DNA of 64,000 bases from Planococcus salinus (GCF_003719725.1 NZ_RIAX01000006.1:62001-126000), one strand, 5' to 3'. Counted from the first letter of the stretch, positions 41,345-49,397 are shown. Notes: generated from the letters alone by a model not told the origin. A program made the numbers and translations.

Positions 41345-42400
41345 TCATTGGCTACTCCCGCGCTCCGGAAGAGATACTTCCTCCACTTCACTACCCTCCA
41401 TATTCATCTTATACAAATGATAATCAGTCGCCCTCCCTGCAAAATTCATGTCCACTATGAAGTAAACCTCGCCTGTTTCCGGATGGATCACGGGACGATC
41501 CGCGTATTCCTGTAAATCCGTCAATTGCTGGTCTTCCTGCGTTTCTCTATCGTATTTATACAACTCGTACTGGAACGTTCCGCCTTCATCGGCGTTGCTG
41601 ACGGCTTGATAAATGATTTCATCTCCGCCTGGGACAATCGCGAAATCAAATACACCCATCTCCCGTTCCGGCTCAATGATGATCGGACGAAGGCTTTCAG
41701 GATCTTCAAGCGGAATTTCAAATATCCGCTGGACCACTTCAAAACTGTCTTCCGCGGTTTCCACAGCCGCATCATCCGGCATTTGGACGTATACCACTTC
41801 GCCATCCTCGCCTATTGTAAGGGAATCCATGGAATACTTTTTCAAATCTGTATGCTGCATATGTTCATTTTGCTCAAAATTGTATTCATGGATATCAAAG
41901 TCATGCGGTCGCTTGCCTGTAATCGGTGAATAGTTGGTAAACACAGCCGCATTCAAATAAAACAATGAGCCGTCTGTTGGTGAAAATTCGATTTCCGTAA
42001 TGGCAGAACCGGCCGAAAACAGCTCCTGATCTTCTTTTGTTTGTAGGTTTAATTGATGTACGGTGCTTTTCAGTTCTTCTTCCGGGTTTTTGTTCGTCGA
42101 AATATAAGCCAGGGACGAGCCGTCTGTGGAAAAAGTCGGGTCTAAAATGACCTGGTCGTTTTCCAGTTCCACCGCTTTCGATTGAACGGACTGTCCAGGG
42201 TGAACCAACTGAATTTCCGGCTTTCCTTCCGTATAGCTGACATAAGCAATGGTTCCTTGCGCGGAAATGTCAAAAAATCCGGACATGCCCGTCAGCTTTT
42301 CCTCTTCGCTTGTGCTGAACACCATGCCCAGCACGGTCAAGCCACTTACTATTACTGCTACAATCGCCACAATCCACAACAAGATTTTCTTTCTTTTCAT
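41345..42400 (-). CDS. Membrane-anchored TolB/PD40-like beta-propeller protein
   Basis: The 351-residue protein has an N-terminal basic signal-anchor (MKRKKILLWIVAIVAVIVSG...) and an extracytoplasmic domain of WD40-like PD40 repeats: GTIAYVSYTEGKPEIQLV, LDPTFSTDGSSLAYISTN, ITEIEFSPTDGSLFYLNA, HPETGEVYFIVD. No lipobox cysteine or enzymatic domain is seen, so it is probably a surface-tethered binding protein. The ATG at 42400 follows AAAGGAG. The function is unknown. Confidence 0.75.
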   Translation of the reverse strand: MKRKKILLWIVAIVAVIVSGLTVLGMVFSTSEEEKLTGMSGFFDISAQGTIAYVSYTEGKPEIQLVHPGQSVQSKAVELENDQVILDPTFSTDGSSLAYISTNKNPEEELKSTVHQLNLQTKEDQELFSAGSAITEIEFSPTDGSLFYLNAAVFTNYSPITGKRPHDFDIHEYNFEQNEHMQHTDLKKYSMDSLTIGEDGEVVYVQMPDDAAVETAEDSFEVVQRIFEIPLEDPESLRPIIIEPEREMGVFDFAIVPGGDEIIYQAVSNADEGGTFQYELYKYDRETQEDQQLTDLQEYADRPVIHPETGEVYFIVDMNFAGRATDYHLYKMNMEGSEVEEVSLPERGSSQ

Positions 42401-42439
42401 GTAAAAACTCCTTTGCTGGCTATATGTATTGAACTAATG

Positions 42440-42890
42440 ATCTGCGCACTTGCTGATATTCCGCAAAACAGCTGCGCTTTCCGCGGGCTCGCGTCCAAGC
42501 CTCCTCGATCGCTTCGCTTCCTGCGGGGTCTCGGCCGTCTCGCTGATCCGCAGGAAAGACATTGGCCGAAGCCTGCAAGGCCAATTCTTTGCGACGAAGC
42601 AGTGCAGCGATGCAGGAGCAGTACTTTCTTCGCAGCTGTTTTGCTCCATATCGAAGCAGGCAATTATCAATAAGCTAAATGCATAATTCTTTTTCTCACA
42701 GAGTACTTATCCAGCGCCGGCGCGTCCAGGGGCTGGGCGGAGCTATAAGACGAGTGCTCTTCTCGGCTTATGGCGGGAAAGGTATTGGCCAAAGGTAGTT
42801 TGGCCGATGCCTTTGCGACGAAGCAGCGAAGCGATGCAGGAGCACCGGTTTAGGCCCAAAGCGACCGAAGCGATGGGTAAAAGGATCGTT
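42440..42890. repeat. GC-rich dispersed repeat cluster with 14-base inverted repeats
   Basis: No supportable gene. Bases 42463-42476 (GCAAAACAGCTGCG) recur as an exact reverse complement at 42631-42644, bounding a 182-base element. A second related block follows to about 42890. The module at 42815-42849 matches, in reverse, 11603-11638 and repeats in part at 42591-42620. Internal parts form strong hairpins. Confidence 0.75.
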
Positions 42891-42902
42891 CTTTAGTTCA
42901 AC

Positions 42903-43775
42903 TTATATAGTTAATAAAGATGGAAAAAACAACAAAACGAGCAGAACAGCAGTGCCCAGGAGTGAGATGCCTGCCAATACAAAAGCGGCACGTTTGTGCT
43001 TTTTCACCAGCTTCATTTGCCCGACATATAACAGCAGCCATAAACCAAAAGGCACCATCATGACTGCCATCGCGGGATGAAACCCGCCGAACAGCATCAT
43101 TCCGACCCACAGGAAAAACAGGGACACTCCAATAACGATGACGCCTGAAACGAAATTCACTTGGTGGAGCCTTTTCGCTTCTTTAACGGCTCCGCTTTGG
43201 AAGTTCATTTCGTAAATGGTCGTCTGATAAACGAGCAAAAGTGATAACAGAAGAATGATCCAATTCGAAATCGTTAAGGGCAATTGAGCGGCAAGTTCAA
43301 ATCCGGAAATTATTGCATACCCATATAGATAGATAAGGAGATGTGCCATCAATAAACTGTTCATCCACCGTCTTCTGTTTAACGCGACGACTATATTTAA
43401 TGCAATGCATAAAAGCAGGGTGCTGGTTGTCATCGAAAAAAGCAGCCAGCCGATGTGCGCATTTCCTTCATTAAATAATAGAAGCAAGTACAGGGTGATG
43501 GTGTACAAAAATGAAATAATGGACAAGGTCAGCATGAGCTCTTTGCGAAACGGAAAAATCGATTGCTGCATTTGGCTGCCGATGTCTTTTTCCGGGCCGA
43601 ACAGCTCCATTGCTTTCCGCTCCGCTTCTTTTTCTTTCATTCCCTTTCTCATCAGATCTTCTTTTGACATTTCCAGATGAATCAGCAGCTCTTCCCGCAT
43701 GTCTTCTTTTTCCTGCTGGTTGCATTCCGTTTGGTCCATAATGTTCTCTACATAACTTCTAAAATTGGTTTCCAC
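42903..43775 (-). CDS. Membrane protein with N-terminal HAAS/permease-prefix-like domain
   Basis: The 290-residue protein starts with a soluble helical domain of the kind found beside PadR regulators (METNFRSYVENIMDQTECNQ, then EEKEDMREELLIHLEMSKED-like charged helices and KEAERKAMELFGPEKDIGSQ). About seven membrane helices follow, from residue 80 to the end. The start is a GTG at 43775 behind GGAGGG, overlapping the padR end by 17 bases. PadR-HAAS pairs are commonly cotranscribed and the membrane protein is usually the regulated output. Its cargo is unknown. Confidence 0.82.
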   Translation of the reverse strand: METNFRSYVENIMDQTECNQQEKEDMREELLIHLEMSKEDLMRKGMKEKEAERKAMELFGPEKDIGSQMQQSIFPFRKELMLTLSIISFLYTITLYLLLLFNEGNAHIGWLLFSMTTSTLLLCIALNIVVALNRRRWMNSLLMAHLLIYLYGYAIISGFELAAQLPLTISNWIILLLSLLLVYQTTIYEMNFQSGAVKEAKRLHQVNFVSGVIVIGVSLFFLWVGMMLFGGFHPAMAVMMVPFGLWLLLYVGQMKLVKKHKRAAFVLAGISLLGTAVLLVLLFFPSLLTI

Positions 43776-44094
43776 CCAATCCCTCCGAACTTTTTTTGAC
43801 CAAGTCCTGAATCAGATTGAAATTTTTCTGTTTGTTTTCAAGCTCCATTTTGCCTAAATCAGTAATTTTGTAGTATTTGCGTCTTCCGGCAGCCGTTTCG
43901 CTCCAGTAGGAAGTCAGCCAAAGTTTCCTCTCCAGGCGCTTTAAAGCGGGATAAAGAGTTCCTTCGCTCATTTCATAACTTCCGTCACTCAGCTGATTCA
44001 ACGTTTTCGTAATTTCGTATCCGTACAGGTCCCGTTTGGCGAGCAGCGTCAGCAACAGCAGGTCAATACTGCCTTTCATCATTTCTCGGTCCAT
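43759..44094 (-). CDS. PadR-family transcriptional regulator
   Basis: The 111-residue winged-helix protein has the PadR core GSIDLLLLTLLAKRDLYGYEITKTL, the SEGTLYPALKRLERKLWL recognition region, and the wing TAAGRRKYYKITDLG. A C-terminal helix for dimerisation (LENKQKNFNLIQDLVKK) follows. The ATG at 44094 follows GAGGCGG. The upstream promoter contains a perfect palindrome with an ATGTACAT centre, the PadR-type operator, so autoregulation is expected. Confidence 0.92.
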   Translation of the reverse strand: MDREMMKGSIDLLLLTLLAKRDLYGYEITKTLNQLSDGSYEMSEGTLYPALKRLERKLWLTSYWSETAAGRRKYYKITDLGKMELENKQKNFNLIQDLVKKSSEGLGGNQF

Positions 44095-44133
44095 ATAATA
44101 TCCGCCTCATTCTTTTTAGGATTCTTTTCATTT

Positions 44134-44162
44134 AGTGTAATACGATGTACATCGTATTACAA
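44134..44162 (-). promoter_or_regulatory. padR promoter with 26-base perfect palindromic operator
   Basis: Bases 44136-44161 are a perfect palindrome whose half is TGTAATACGATGT, with the PadR core ATGT/ACAT at the centre. On the minus strand it lies between -35 TTGTAA (44157-44162) and -10 TACACT (44134-44139), 17-base spacer. Binding would block RNA polymerase. Confidence 0.85.
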
Positions 44163-44173
44163 GTTAAGAGGAA

Positions 44174-44213
44174 TAAAAAGGAAGACCAAATGGTTGTGAC
44201 CATGTTGATCTTC
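44174..44213 (-). terminator. Probable terminator of the 44315-44707 gene
   Basis: Imperfect stem GAAGATCAACATGG/CCATTTGGTCTTC on the minus strand followed by CTTTTTATT, about 100 bases past the gene. Confidence 0.6.
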
Positions 44214-44314
44214 CTGTGTCTTTTTATTCACTTTCTATAAAAAGTTGTATCAGTCATTAACCGCTGGAGAGGATAAATTGTGCCCTTATCTGCAACTTTC
44301 AATCAGCTAGCAGA

Positions 44315-44707
44315 TTATACATACTTTTTCGAATAAACAAAAGCAGTGATCGGCTGAACGATAAATGTAAGACCGACAACTAAAAGCAAGGGAAAATTCT
44401 CGATCTCACTTAAGTTACCGACACCTTCCGATACAAAGAGTATTAATCCAGACAGCGCCATTAATGTATAGTAACCAATCTTAGAACTCTGCGTTTCAAT
44501 ATGCTGTTCCAATTCATCCTTATCCTTTTTACCCTCCAAATCTCCCCAGGTAAGAGCATTGAAAATATAGGACAATGCCAGAAAACCAAAAAAGATAGCT
44601 GCACCATCAATTTGTTCATATCGAACGTAGTCGTATATAGATTTCCCCAAGATAGCTAAAAAAGTTACAATCGAAATAACGATCGCAAATCTTTTGGTTT
44701 TTTCCAT
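44315..44707 (-). CDS. Small membrane protein of DUF2178-like appearance
   Basis: The 130-residue protein has four predicted membrane helices (about 6-26, 36-52, 75-95, 104-123) and a charged cytoplasmic loop DLEGKKDKDELEQHIETQSSK in the middle. The layout is shared with the proteins at 45813-46202 and 45068-45385, each paired with an Xre regulator. The ATG at 44707 follows GAGGTG. It lies 151 bases after an Xre gene. A near-copy of one PadR operator half lies in that gap. The function is unknown. Confidence 0.68.
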   Translation of the reverse strand: MEKTKRFAIVISIVTFLAILGKSIYDYVRYEQIDGAAIFFGFLALSYIFNALTWGDLEGKKDKDELEQHIETQSSKIGYYTLMALSGLILFVSEGVGNLSEIENFPLLLVVGLTFIVQPITAFVYSKKYV

Positions 44708-44789
44708 GCCAGTTCACCTCAAATGTTTAGAATAAATGCTTTAAAATCTTCCCGCCGGCTTTCGTGTAAGCCTATTCAACAGAAATGTC

Positions 44790-44802
44790 ACATTGTATTA
44801 CA
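44790..44802 (-). promoter_or_regulatory. PadR operator half-site upstream of the 44315-44707 gene
   Basis: ACATTGTATTACA differs in one base from the 13-base half ACATCGTATTACA of the padR palindrome (44149-44161). On the minus strand it carries the same TTGTAA -35-like sequence. This suggests the membrane gene may belong to the PadR regulon. Confidence 0.45.
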
Positions 44803-44858
44803 AAATACTCTGGGCTAATTTCAAAAAGTATTTTCTTCATCTCGCCTGATTTTCCCTC

Positions 44859-45062
44859 TCACGTTTTGTCTTCCTCAAAGCTAAACAACTGATCGACTGT
44901 TGTATTGAGATTTCTCGACAACTTGAATGCCAGCGATAAAGTAGGGTCGTATTTATCGTTTTCAATGGCGTTGATGGTTTGTCTTGTGACCGAGCACCTT
45001 TTGGCTAATTCTTCCTGCGAAAACCCCTGCAGTTTACGCAATTCCTGAATCTGATTTTTCAT
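44859..45062 (-). CDS. Xre-family HTH regulator (YozG-like)
   Basis: The 67-residue Cro/CI-type protein is almost only a helix-turn-helix: IQELRKLQGFSQEELAKRCS, VTRQTINAIENDKYDPTL, SLAFKLSRNLNTTVDQLF. I chose the ATG at 45062, nine bases from GGTGG; a TTG at 45071 overlaps the stop of the preceding membrane gene. This small-regulator plus membrane-protein pairing recurs at 45813-46414. Regulation of its own operon through the GTAAA-N6-TTTAC site is inferred. Confidence 0.85.
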   Translation of the reverse strand: MKNQIQELRKLQGFSQEELAKRCSVTRQTINAIENDKYDPTLSLAFKLSRNLNTTVDQLFSFEEDKT

Positions 45063-45067
45063 TCGCT

Positions 45068-45385
45068 TCAACCACCCAGTCTTTTGCGATAGATGACATA
45101 AAAAATACAGTAACTAATACCTGCAATAAGTAAGTACAGCAATTCCGGATAGAGTAAGGGAGAATTAGTTAATCGCATATCGCTTAAATTGAAAAAGTCG
45201 TTGATAAAGTTAACTGCGAAGAACACCAAAAGAATAATCCAACTTCTTATGATTGCTTGTTGTTTCATGTGCTTTTTTCGTTCATCATCATTTGTTTTAT
45301 ATCCATGCTCTTCACTTCCAGTTATTTTTCCCAATACCAGAAAGAGCAAGAAAGATACTCCTATCGCCACTAACCAAGATACCAA
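45068..45385 (-). CDS. Small membrane protein paired with Xre regulator
   Basis: About 105 residues with three to four membrane helices (about 3-20, 44-62, 79-99) and a charged loop TGSEEHGYKTNDDERKKHMK that resembles the DER motif region of DUF2178-type proteins. I prefer the TTG at 45385, nine bases from AAAGG; a GTG at 45394 abuts that site. It is the first gene of a two-gene unit with the Xre regulator. The function is unknown. Confidence 0.68.
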   Translation of the reverse strand: MVSWLVAIGVSFLLFLVLGKITGSEEHGYKTNDDERKKHMKQQAIIRSWIILLVFFAVNFINDFFNLSDMRLTNSPLLYPELLYLLIAGISYCIFYVIYRKRLGG

Positions 45386-45427
45386 TGCTTTCACCCTTTC
45401 TGTTTGTCAAAAGTTTTTTACATTTAA

Positions 45428-45466
45428 ATTATAATACACTGAAAATTTATGTAAAGAGTTTTTTAC
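45428..45466 (-). promoter_or_regulatory. Promoter and GTAAA-N6-TTTAC operator of the Xre/membrane module
   Basis: Minus strand -35 TTTACA (45450-45455), 16-base spacer, -10 TATAAT (45428-45433). The palindrome-like GTAAAGAGTTTTTTAC (45451-45466) covers the -35. The same motif occurs twice upstream of the second Xre gene. Confidence 0.75.
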
Positions 45467-45812
45467 GTTCTATCCTTCCTTTTAGACCTAATGCCATAGA
45501 ATACTTGTTGGAATAATTAAGGGGTCTATTATTCTTAAGGAAAAATAAAACGTTCGTAAAAGTACACTTCTTCGAACAAAAAGAGAAAGGTCTTTAACTG
45601 AAGTTCCTTCTCAATTCTATAACTCATGATATGTGCATCTATACTCATTCGAAGATTCGATTTTAAAGGTTTAAAAAGCAGGAACCCACAAGAAAGCCTT
45701 CCAGCAATGGAAGGCTTTTGAACGTACCATAGGTCATTTTAAGTTGCTTTCATATTCCAGCACATCAAAATATATTCTTTAAGCCAATCGTCAAACCAAT
45801 ATCTTCAAGCCC
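45467..45812. other. Intergenic region with hairpins, no gene seen
   Basis: No coding frame is supportable. An inverted repeat GTTCGTAAAAGT/ACTTCTTCGAAC lies at 45552-45577. A hairpin AAGCCTTCCA/TGGAAGGCTT (45694-45717) with short T runs on both sides is the likely terminator of the gene at 45813-46202. Confidence 0.6.
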
Positions 45813-46202
45813 TTACCTCCGACTGACAATAAGCGCACCAACGCCACTGATCAGCATATAAGCTATTACAAAAATCCAAAGATAAGAAATTGAAACCTGA
45901 TCATGTCCCATATATGTAATTGCTGCCAGCGCCAGAAAGAGAACGCCCAGGAACACATTGGCAATAATCGCATAATACTTGCGCATATTATTGATGGTCC
46001 GTTCATCGACTTCGGGCGTTTTATCTTTCTTCGATTTAACGTAGATCAGGTTTCCGATAAAAATAAGTAAAAAACCACTGAGCGCCCCAAGAATAGCTGA
46101 CCAGTCGACCCCACTGAAAATAAGTGTGCCGATGATTACGCCGGCCAACCCGCCTGTAGATGCGATTGTAATGTTCCACTGTGCGTATTTTTTCTTTTTC
46201 AT
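45813..46202 (-). CDS. DUF2178-like small membrane protein
   Basis: The 129-residue protein has four membrane helices (about 10-28, 34-52, 78-97, 104-124) and a cytoplasmic loop KSKKDKTPEVDERTINNMRK containing the DER motif of DUF2178-type proteins. The ATG at 46202 follows GGAGGAG and overlaps the stop of the upstream Xre gene by 4 bases, so the two are coupled. The function is not known; related pairs are widespread in Bacilli. Confidence 0.78.
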   Translation of the reverse strand: MKKKKYAQWNITIASTGGLAGVIIGTLIFSGVDWSAILGALSGFLLIFIGNLIYVKSKKDKTPEVDERTINNMRKYYAIIANVFLGVLFLALAAITYMGHDQVSISYLWIFVIAYMLISGVGALIVSRR

Positions 46203-46414
46203 TTCTCTTTCTCCTCCTCTTCGAGTATAAATACTTCCTCAATCGGCAGATCGAAATACTTGATGATTTTCAACGCCAATTCCAAACTTGGGTTGTATTT
46301 GTTTTTTTCGATGGCCGTAAATGTCTGCCGTGTAACCTGCAGATCTTCAGCCATCGTAATTTGCTTAATGCCTCTCTCTTTCCGGATTTTTTGAATATTG
46401 TTCTTAACCGGCAT
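46199..46414 (-). CDS. Xre-family HTH regulator (second copy)
   Basis: A 71-residue Cro/CI-type regulator, paralogous in layout to the one at 44859-45062: IQKIRKERGIKQITMAEDLQ, VTRQTFTAIEKNKYNPSLEL, ALKIIKYFDLPIEEVFILEE, acidic end. I chose the ATG at 46414, six bases from AAGAAGGG, rather than an ATG at 46441. It is the first gene of a unit with the DUF2178-like protein and is preceded by two copies of GTAAA-N6-TTTAC. Confidence 0.87.
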   Translation of the reverse strand: MPVKNNIQKIRKERGIKQITMAEDLQVTRQTFTAIEKNKYNPSLELALKIIKYFDLPIEEVFILEEEEKEK

Positions 46415-46444
46415 GCCTATCCCTTCTTTCTGGGAAATCAATAT

Positions 46445-46504
46445 GTAAACATATCTTTACATAAATTATAAAAGGACAAAGCTAATATGTAAAGAAATCT
46501 TTAC
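46445..46504 (-). promoter_or_regulatory. Promoter flanked by two GTAAA-N6-TTTAC operators
   Basis: Minus strand -35 TTTACA, 17-base spacer and -10 TATAAT (46466-46471). Operator B GTAAAGAAATCTTTAC (46489-46504, perfect seven-base arms) overlaps the -35. Operator A GTAAACATATCTTTAC (46445-46460) covers the start region. Centres are 44 bases apart, about four helical turns. Confidence 0.78.
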
Positions 46505-46522
46505 TTTTTATTCAGTTTTGCA

Positions 46523-46570
46523 GACAAAACGGGGGAGAAGATGCGCTTTAGTTAGCCTCTTCTCCCCCGT
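46523..46570 (-). terminator. Terminator of the PPOX-like gene
   Basis: Thirteen-base-pair stem ACGGGGGAGAAGA/TCTTCTCCCCCGT with a 16-base loop, TTTTG on the minus-strand side, about 130 bases past the gene. Confidence 0.7.
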
Positions 46571-46699
46571 CGTATTAAAACAGCTTCTGATAAGCCGCGA
46601 TATGCAAACAGAAACTCCCGCCAAGTTTCTTTTCTGAATTCTTTTTGTACTTCTATTGAATTTAACTTACTGTTGAACTTCCCCTTGTCCCTACCATTT

Positions 46700-47341
46700 T
46701 TAATACAATTTTTCCCGGTAACTCTTTTCCAGAAGCTTTCCGACCGCCTCTTCGTCTACATTCGGCAATTTCGCGTGGGCTGCTAAGATCTTCGCACCTT
46801 TCGGCAGTTCCTCTTTCTCCGTCCATGTCTCAGGATTCCACAGTCCGGACCGCCGGAACGCCTTGGCGCAATGGATAAAGCATTCCTCCACATCCACGCC
46901 GATTCCAAGGAGTGGCCTTTTTCCGTTAACCGCCATCTTCTCTAACAATTCTTCGTCGCGGATCACGCTGGCTTTTCCGTTAATACGTAAGGTCTCGCCC
47001 AGTCCCGGAATCAGGAACAGTAACCCGATATTCGGATTCGATAAGATATTCCGCATGGAATCCATCCGCTTATTCCCGGGCCTCTCCGGAATGATCAACT
47101 GCTTTTCATTTTTCACATACACAAAACCGGCAGTATCTCCCCGTGGTGACACGTCGCAAAACCCGGATTCATCAGCTGTTGATATCGTCAGAAACGGCGA
47201 CTTCGTGATAAAATCCCTGCAATGTTCATCCAAGTATGTAATGACTTTATTATTCACAAGTTCGCTCGGCTTTCCGGTAATTTCCCGAAGTTCCTCCACT
47301 GTCTCTACTGTATTTGGAAATGTCGGTTCGATTTTCAACAT
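46700..47341 (-). CDS. Pyridoxamine 5'-phosphate oxidase-like flavin protein
   Basis: The 213-residue protein belongs to the split-barrel flavin reductase/PPOX-like superfamily, related to the MSMEG_1061 group. Features are DFITKSPFLTISTADESG, CDVSPRGDTAGFVYV, LIIPERPGNKRMDSMRNIL and the FMN-side GLGETLRINGKASV. The final third carries the CAKAFRRSGLW segment seen in this group. I chose the ATG at 47341 (MLKIEPTFPN), seven bases from AAGGG, rather than a TTG at 47362. It is probably a cytoplasmic FMN enzyme; the substrate is unknown. Confidence 0.83.
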   Translation of the reverse strand: MLKIEPTFPNTVETVEELREITGKPSELVNNKVITYLDEHCRDFITKSPFLTISTADESGFCDVSPRGDTAGFVYVKNEKQLIIPERPGNKRMDSMRNILSNPNIGLLFLIPGLGETLRINGKASVIRDEELLEKMAVNGKRPLLGIGVDVEECFIHCAKAFRRSGLWNPETWTEKEELPKGAKILAAHAKLPNVDEEAVGKLLEKSYREKLY

Positions 47342-47719
47342 CCTCAATCCCTTTCGTATCAAATTTCTTTTTCATCTTCAGCAGAATAAATTAACCAAAA
47401 CCTTGCCACTGTGCACAAACAATTTGATTGCCTGAATTGGCTCTTTCATACGCGCAGTCAGTGAACTGTTCATCTCCAGTTCAATCTATTTTCACGGCAT
47501 GCCTCTGTATGTTTTCATTCATAGCTTTATAGCCCTGGTTCACATTACACAACTCTTCCCATTTCCTTTTTTCCTTGCCTTCATCTATTGTAACTTAATA
47601 ATTCTCTCTGAGAGTCTTAAATTTCTTTCAGCACAGGGCACGGTTATTGCATTGAAACAGAATAAAGCAGATTATCCCCTGCAAGGATAAGCTGCTTTAT
47701 TTAATGTTACTTGCTTGCT
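47342..47719. other. Intergenic region without a recognisable gene
   Basis: AT-rich sequence with no frame having a credible start site or homology. It contains an imperfect hairpin AAAGCAGATTATCC/GGATAAGCTGCTTT (47664-47698) that probably ends the ABC-F transcript on the minus strand. Confidence 0.5.
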
Positions 47720-49366
47720 TTACATTTTATTCCCGGACATACTCACTGCACTCCTTTTTTCCCTTGCAAATGAGTAATTCCCGTCAAACCTCTCCATTGT
47801 CAGATCATGGATCCAATAAGTGATGGGGAAAAGTTTATCCAGGAAATAGCGGTCGTGGGATACCGAGACGATGGTCCCTGGAAAATCTTTCAGCGCTTCT
47901 TCCATTACTTCTTTTGCTTCCAGGTCTAAATGATTGGTGGGTTCATCCAAAATCAATAGATTATGGTTCATGTGCATAAGCTGTGCCAGTCTAAGCCGCA
48001 TTTTTTCTCCGCCGCTCAATTGGCTGACAGGCTGGAAGACCATATTGCCGAAAAACAAAAACTTCGCCAGCATCGGTCGTGCATCATATTCAGAGACGGC
48101 AATCGCATCTCGAAACTCTTCGATCACTGTACGGCTATTGTCCATTTCAAGGGTTTGCTGTGACAGGTAGCCGATCGACACATTGCTGCCAAGCTTGATT
48201 TCACCGGCATCCAGTTCTTCATTTCCGAGAATCATGTTCAATAAGGTGGTCTTCCCCGTTCCATTTGAGCCGACAATCGCCACTCTTTCTCCAAAACGGA
48301 CGTGCATATTCACGTCTTGGAAAAGCGTTCTTTCCCCGAATTCCTTCCATACCTCTTGCAGGCGCACCACATCTTTGCCGCTTCTCTCAGCTAATTGAAA
48401 TTCCAGCGCCATCTGTTTTTTCGCCAGCACAGGACGGTCGAGCATTTCAATTCGCGCTACCGCTTTTTCAATGCTTTTGGCTTGTCTGTGCATGCCGGAA
48501 TTCGGCGGATTGGCACGGTTGGCCCATTCCTTCAGCCGCTTGATCGTTTCTTTCATTTTCTTTATCTTTTTCTGCTGGTCCTGGTACTGCTGAAACTCAA
48601 TCAATAGTCGGGTTTCCCGCTCTTTGACGTAAGTGGAATAATTCCCTTTGTATTGAATCAAGTCGCCTTGGTCCAACTCCCATATATGAGTCACCGCTTC
48701 ATCCAAAAAATACCGGTCGTGAGATACCAGAACAATTGTCCCTTTGGAGTGGCTAATAAAAGAACCGAGCCATTCAATCGCTTCCAGATCCAAATGGTTT
48801 GTCGGCTCATCAAGCAGCAGAAGGTCAGGTTCTTGCAGCAATAATTTTGCCAGGCCGACTTTTGTACGTTCTCCTCCGCTTAAATGACCCCATTCCTCAA
48901 ATTTCAAAGACTTGATTTTCAACCCGTTCAAAACTTGGTCGATGCGTGATTCAATCTCATACCCTCCGCGTTGGATAAAATCTTCCTGCATCGCTCCATA
49001 ACGGGATAATAGACGCTCCATCTCTTCCGGAGCAGCTGATGCCATTTTCTCTTCCATGTCTGACAGCTGTTCCTGAATCAGCACAAGTTCGGAAAAAGCC
49101 GTCTTTAAGAGTTCGGCTACCGTCCATTCATTTTGTTCTTCCGGTGATTGTTTTAACAAGCCAACCTGACAGCCCTTTTTCCACGTCACCGTGCCCTCTG
49201 TCGGCTGCAACTCCCCGGCTAATACATTTAACAAAGTGGTTTTGCCTTCTCCGTTTCGTCCAACCAACCCGATCCGCTGGCCTTCCGCTATATCCCCTTT
49301 AATGTGATTAAATAATTTTTGTGTCGCAAAGTGGCACATGATGTGTTGGAACTGGCTGATAATCAT
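47720..49366 (-). CDS. ABC-F family ribosomal protection protein
   Basis: The 548-residue protein has two ATP-binding cassettes and no membrane segments: Walker A GRNGEGKTT (about 36-44), LSGGERTK and LLLLDEPTNHLD. Next comes a long basic inter-domain linker (about 245-305, KKIKKMKETIKRLKEWANRA) that would reach the ribosome E/P site, then Walker A GSNGTGKTT, LSGGEKMR and a second DEPTNHLD. The size and linker resemble antibiotic-resistance ABC-F proteins (VmlR/Vga/Lsa group) more than housekeeping EttA-like ones. I start at the ATG at 49366 behind AAAGGGAG. A leader peptide and attenuator lie upstream, which supports a drug-induced resistance role. Confidence 0.88.
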   Translation of the reverse strand: MIISQFQHIMCHFATQKLFNHIKGDIAEGQRIGLVGRNGEGKTTLLNVLAGELQPTEGTVTWKKGCQVGLLKQSPEEQNEWTVAELLKTAFSELVLIQEQLSDMEEKMASAAPEEMERLLSRYGAMQEDFIQRGGYEIESRIDQVLNGLKIKSLKFEEWGHLSGGERTKVGLAKLLLQEPDLLLLDEPTNHLDLEAIEWLGSFISHSKGTIVLVSHDRYFLDEAVTHIWELDQGDLIQYKGNYSTYVKERETRLLIEFQQYQDQQKKIKKMKETIKRLKEWANRANPPNSGMHRQAKSIEKAVARIEMLDRPVLAKKQMALEFQLAERSGKDVVRLQEVWKEFGERTLFQDVNMHVRFGERVAIVGSNGTGKTTLLNMILGNEELDAGEIKLGSNVSIGYLSQQTLEMDNSRTVIEEFRDAIAVSEYDARPMLAKFLFFGNMVFQPVSQLSGGEKMRLRLAQLMHMNHNLLILDEPTNHLDLEAKEVMEEALKDFPGTIVSVSHDRYFLDKLFPITYWIHDLTMERFDGNYSFAREKRSAVSMSGNKM

Positions 49367-49397
49367 CGTTCTCTCCCTTTCCTTCCGAGAGACGCAC

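Noticed and set aside
42434-42686. Three overlapping frames in the repeat cluster at 42.4-42.7 kb
   Set aside because: They arise from the GC-rich repeat in different frames on both strands and none has a binding site.
47499-47690. Plus-strand 63-codon hydrophobic frame in the gap before the ABC-F gene
   Set aside because: No ribosome binding site, no promoter and ends inside a hairpin. It is probably chance.
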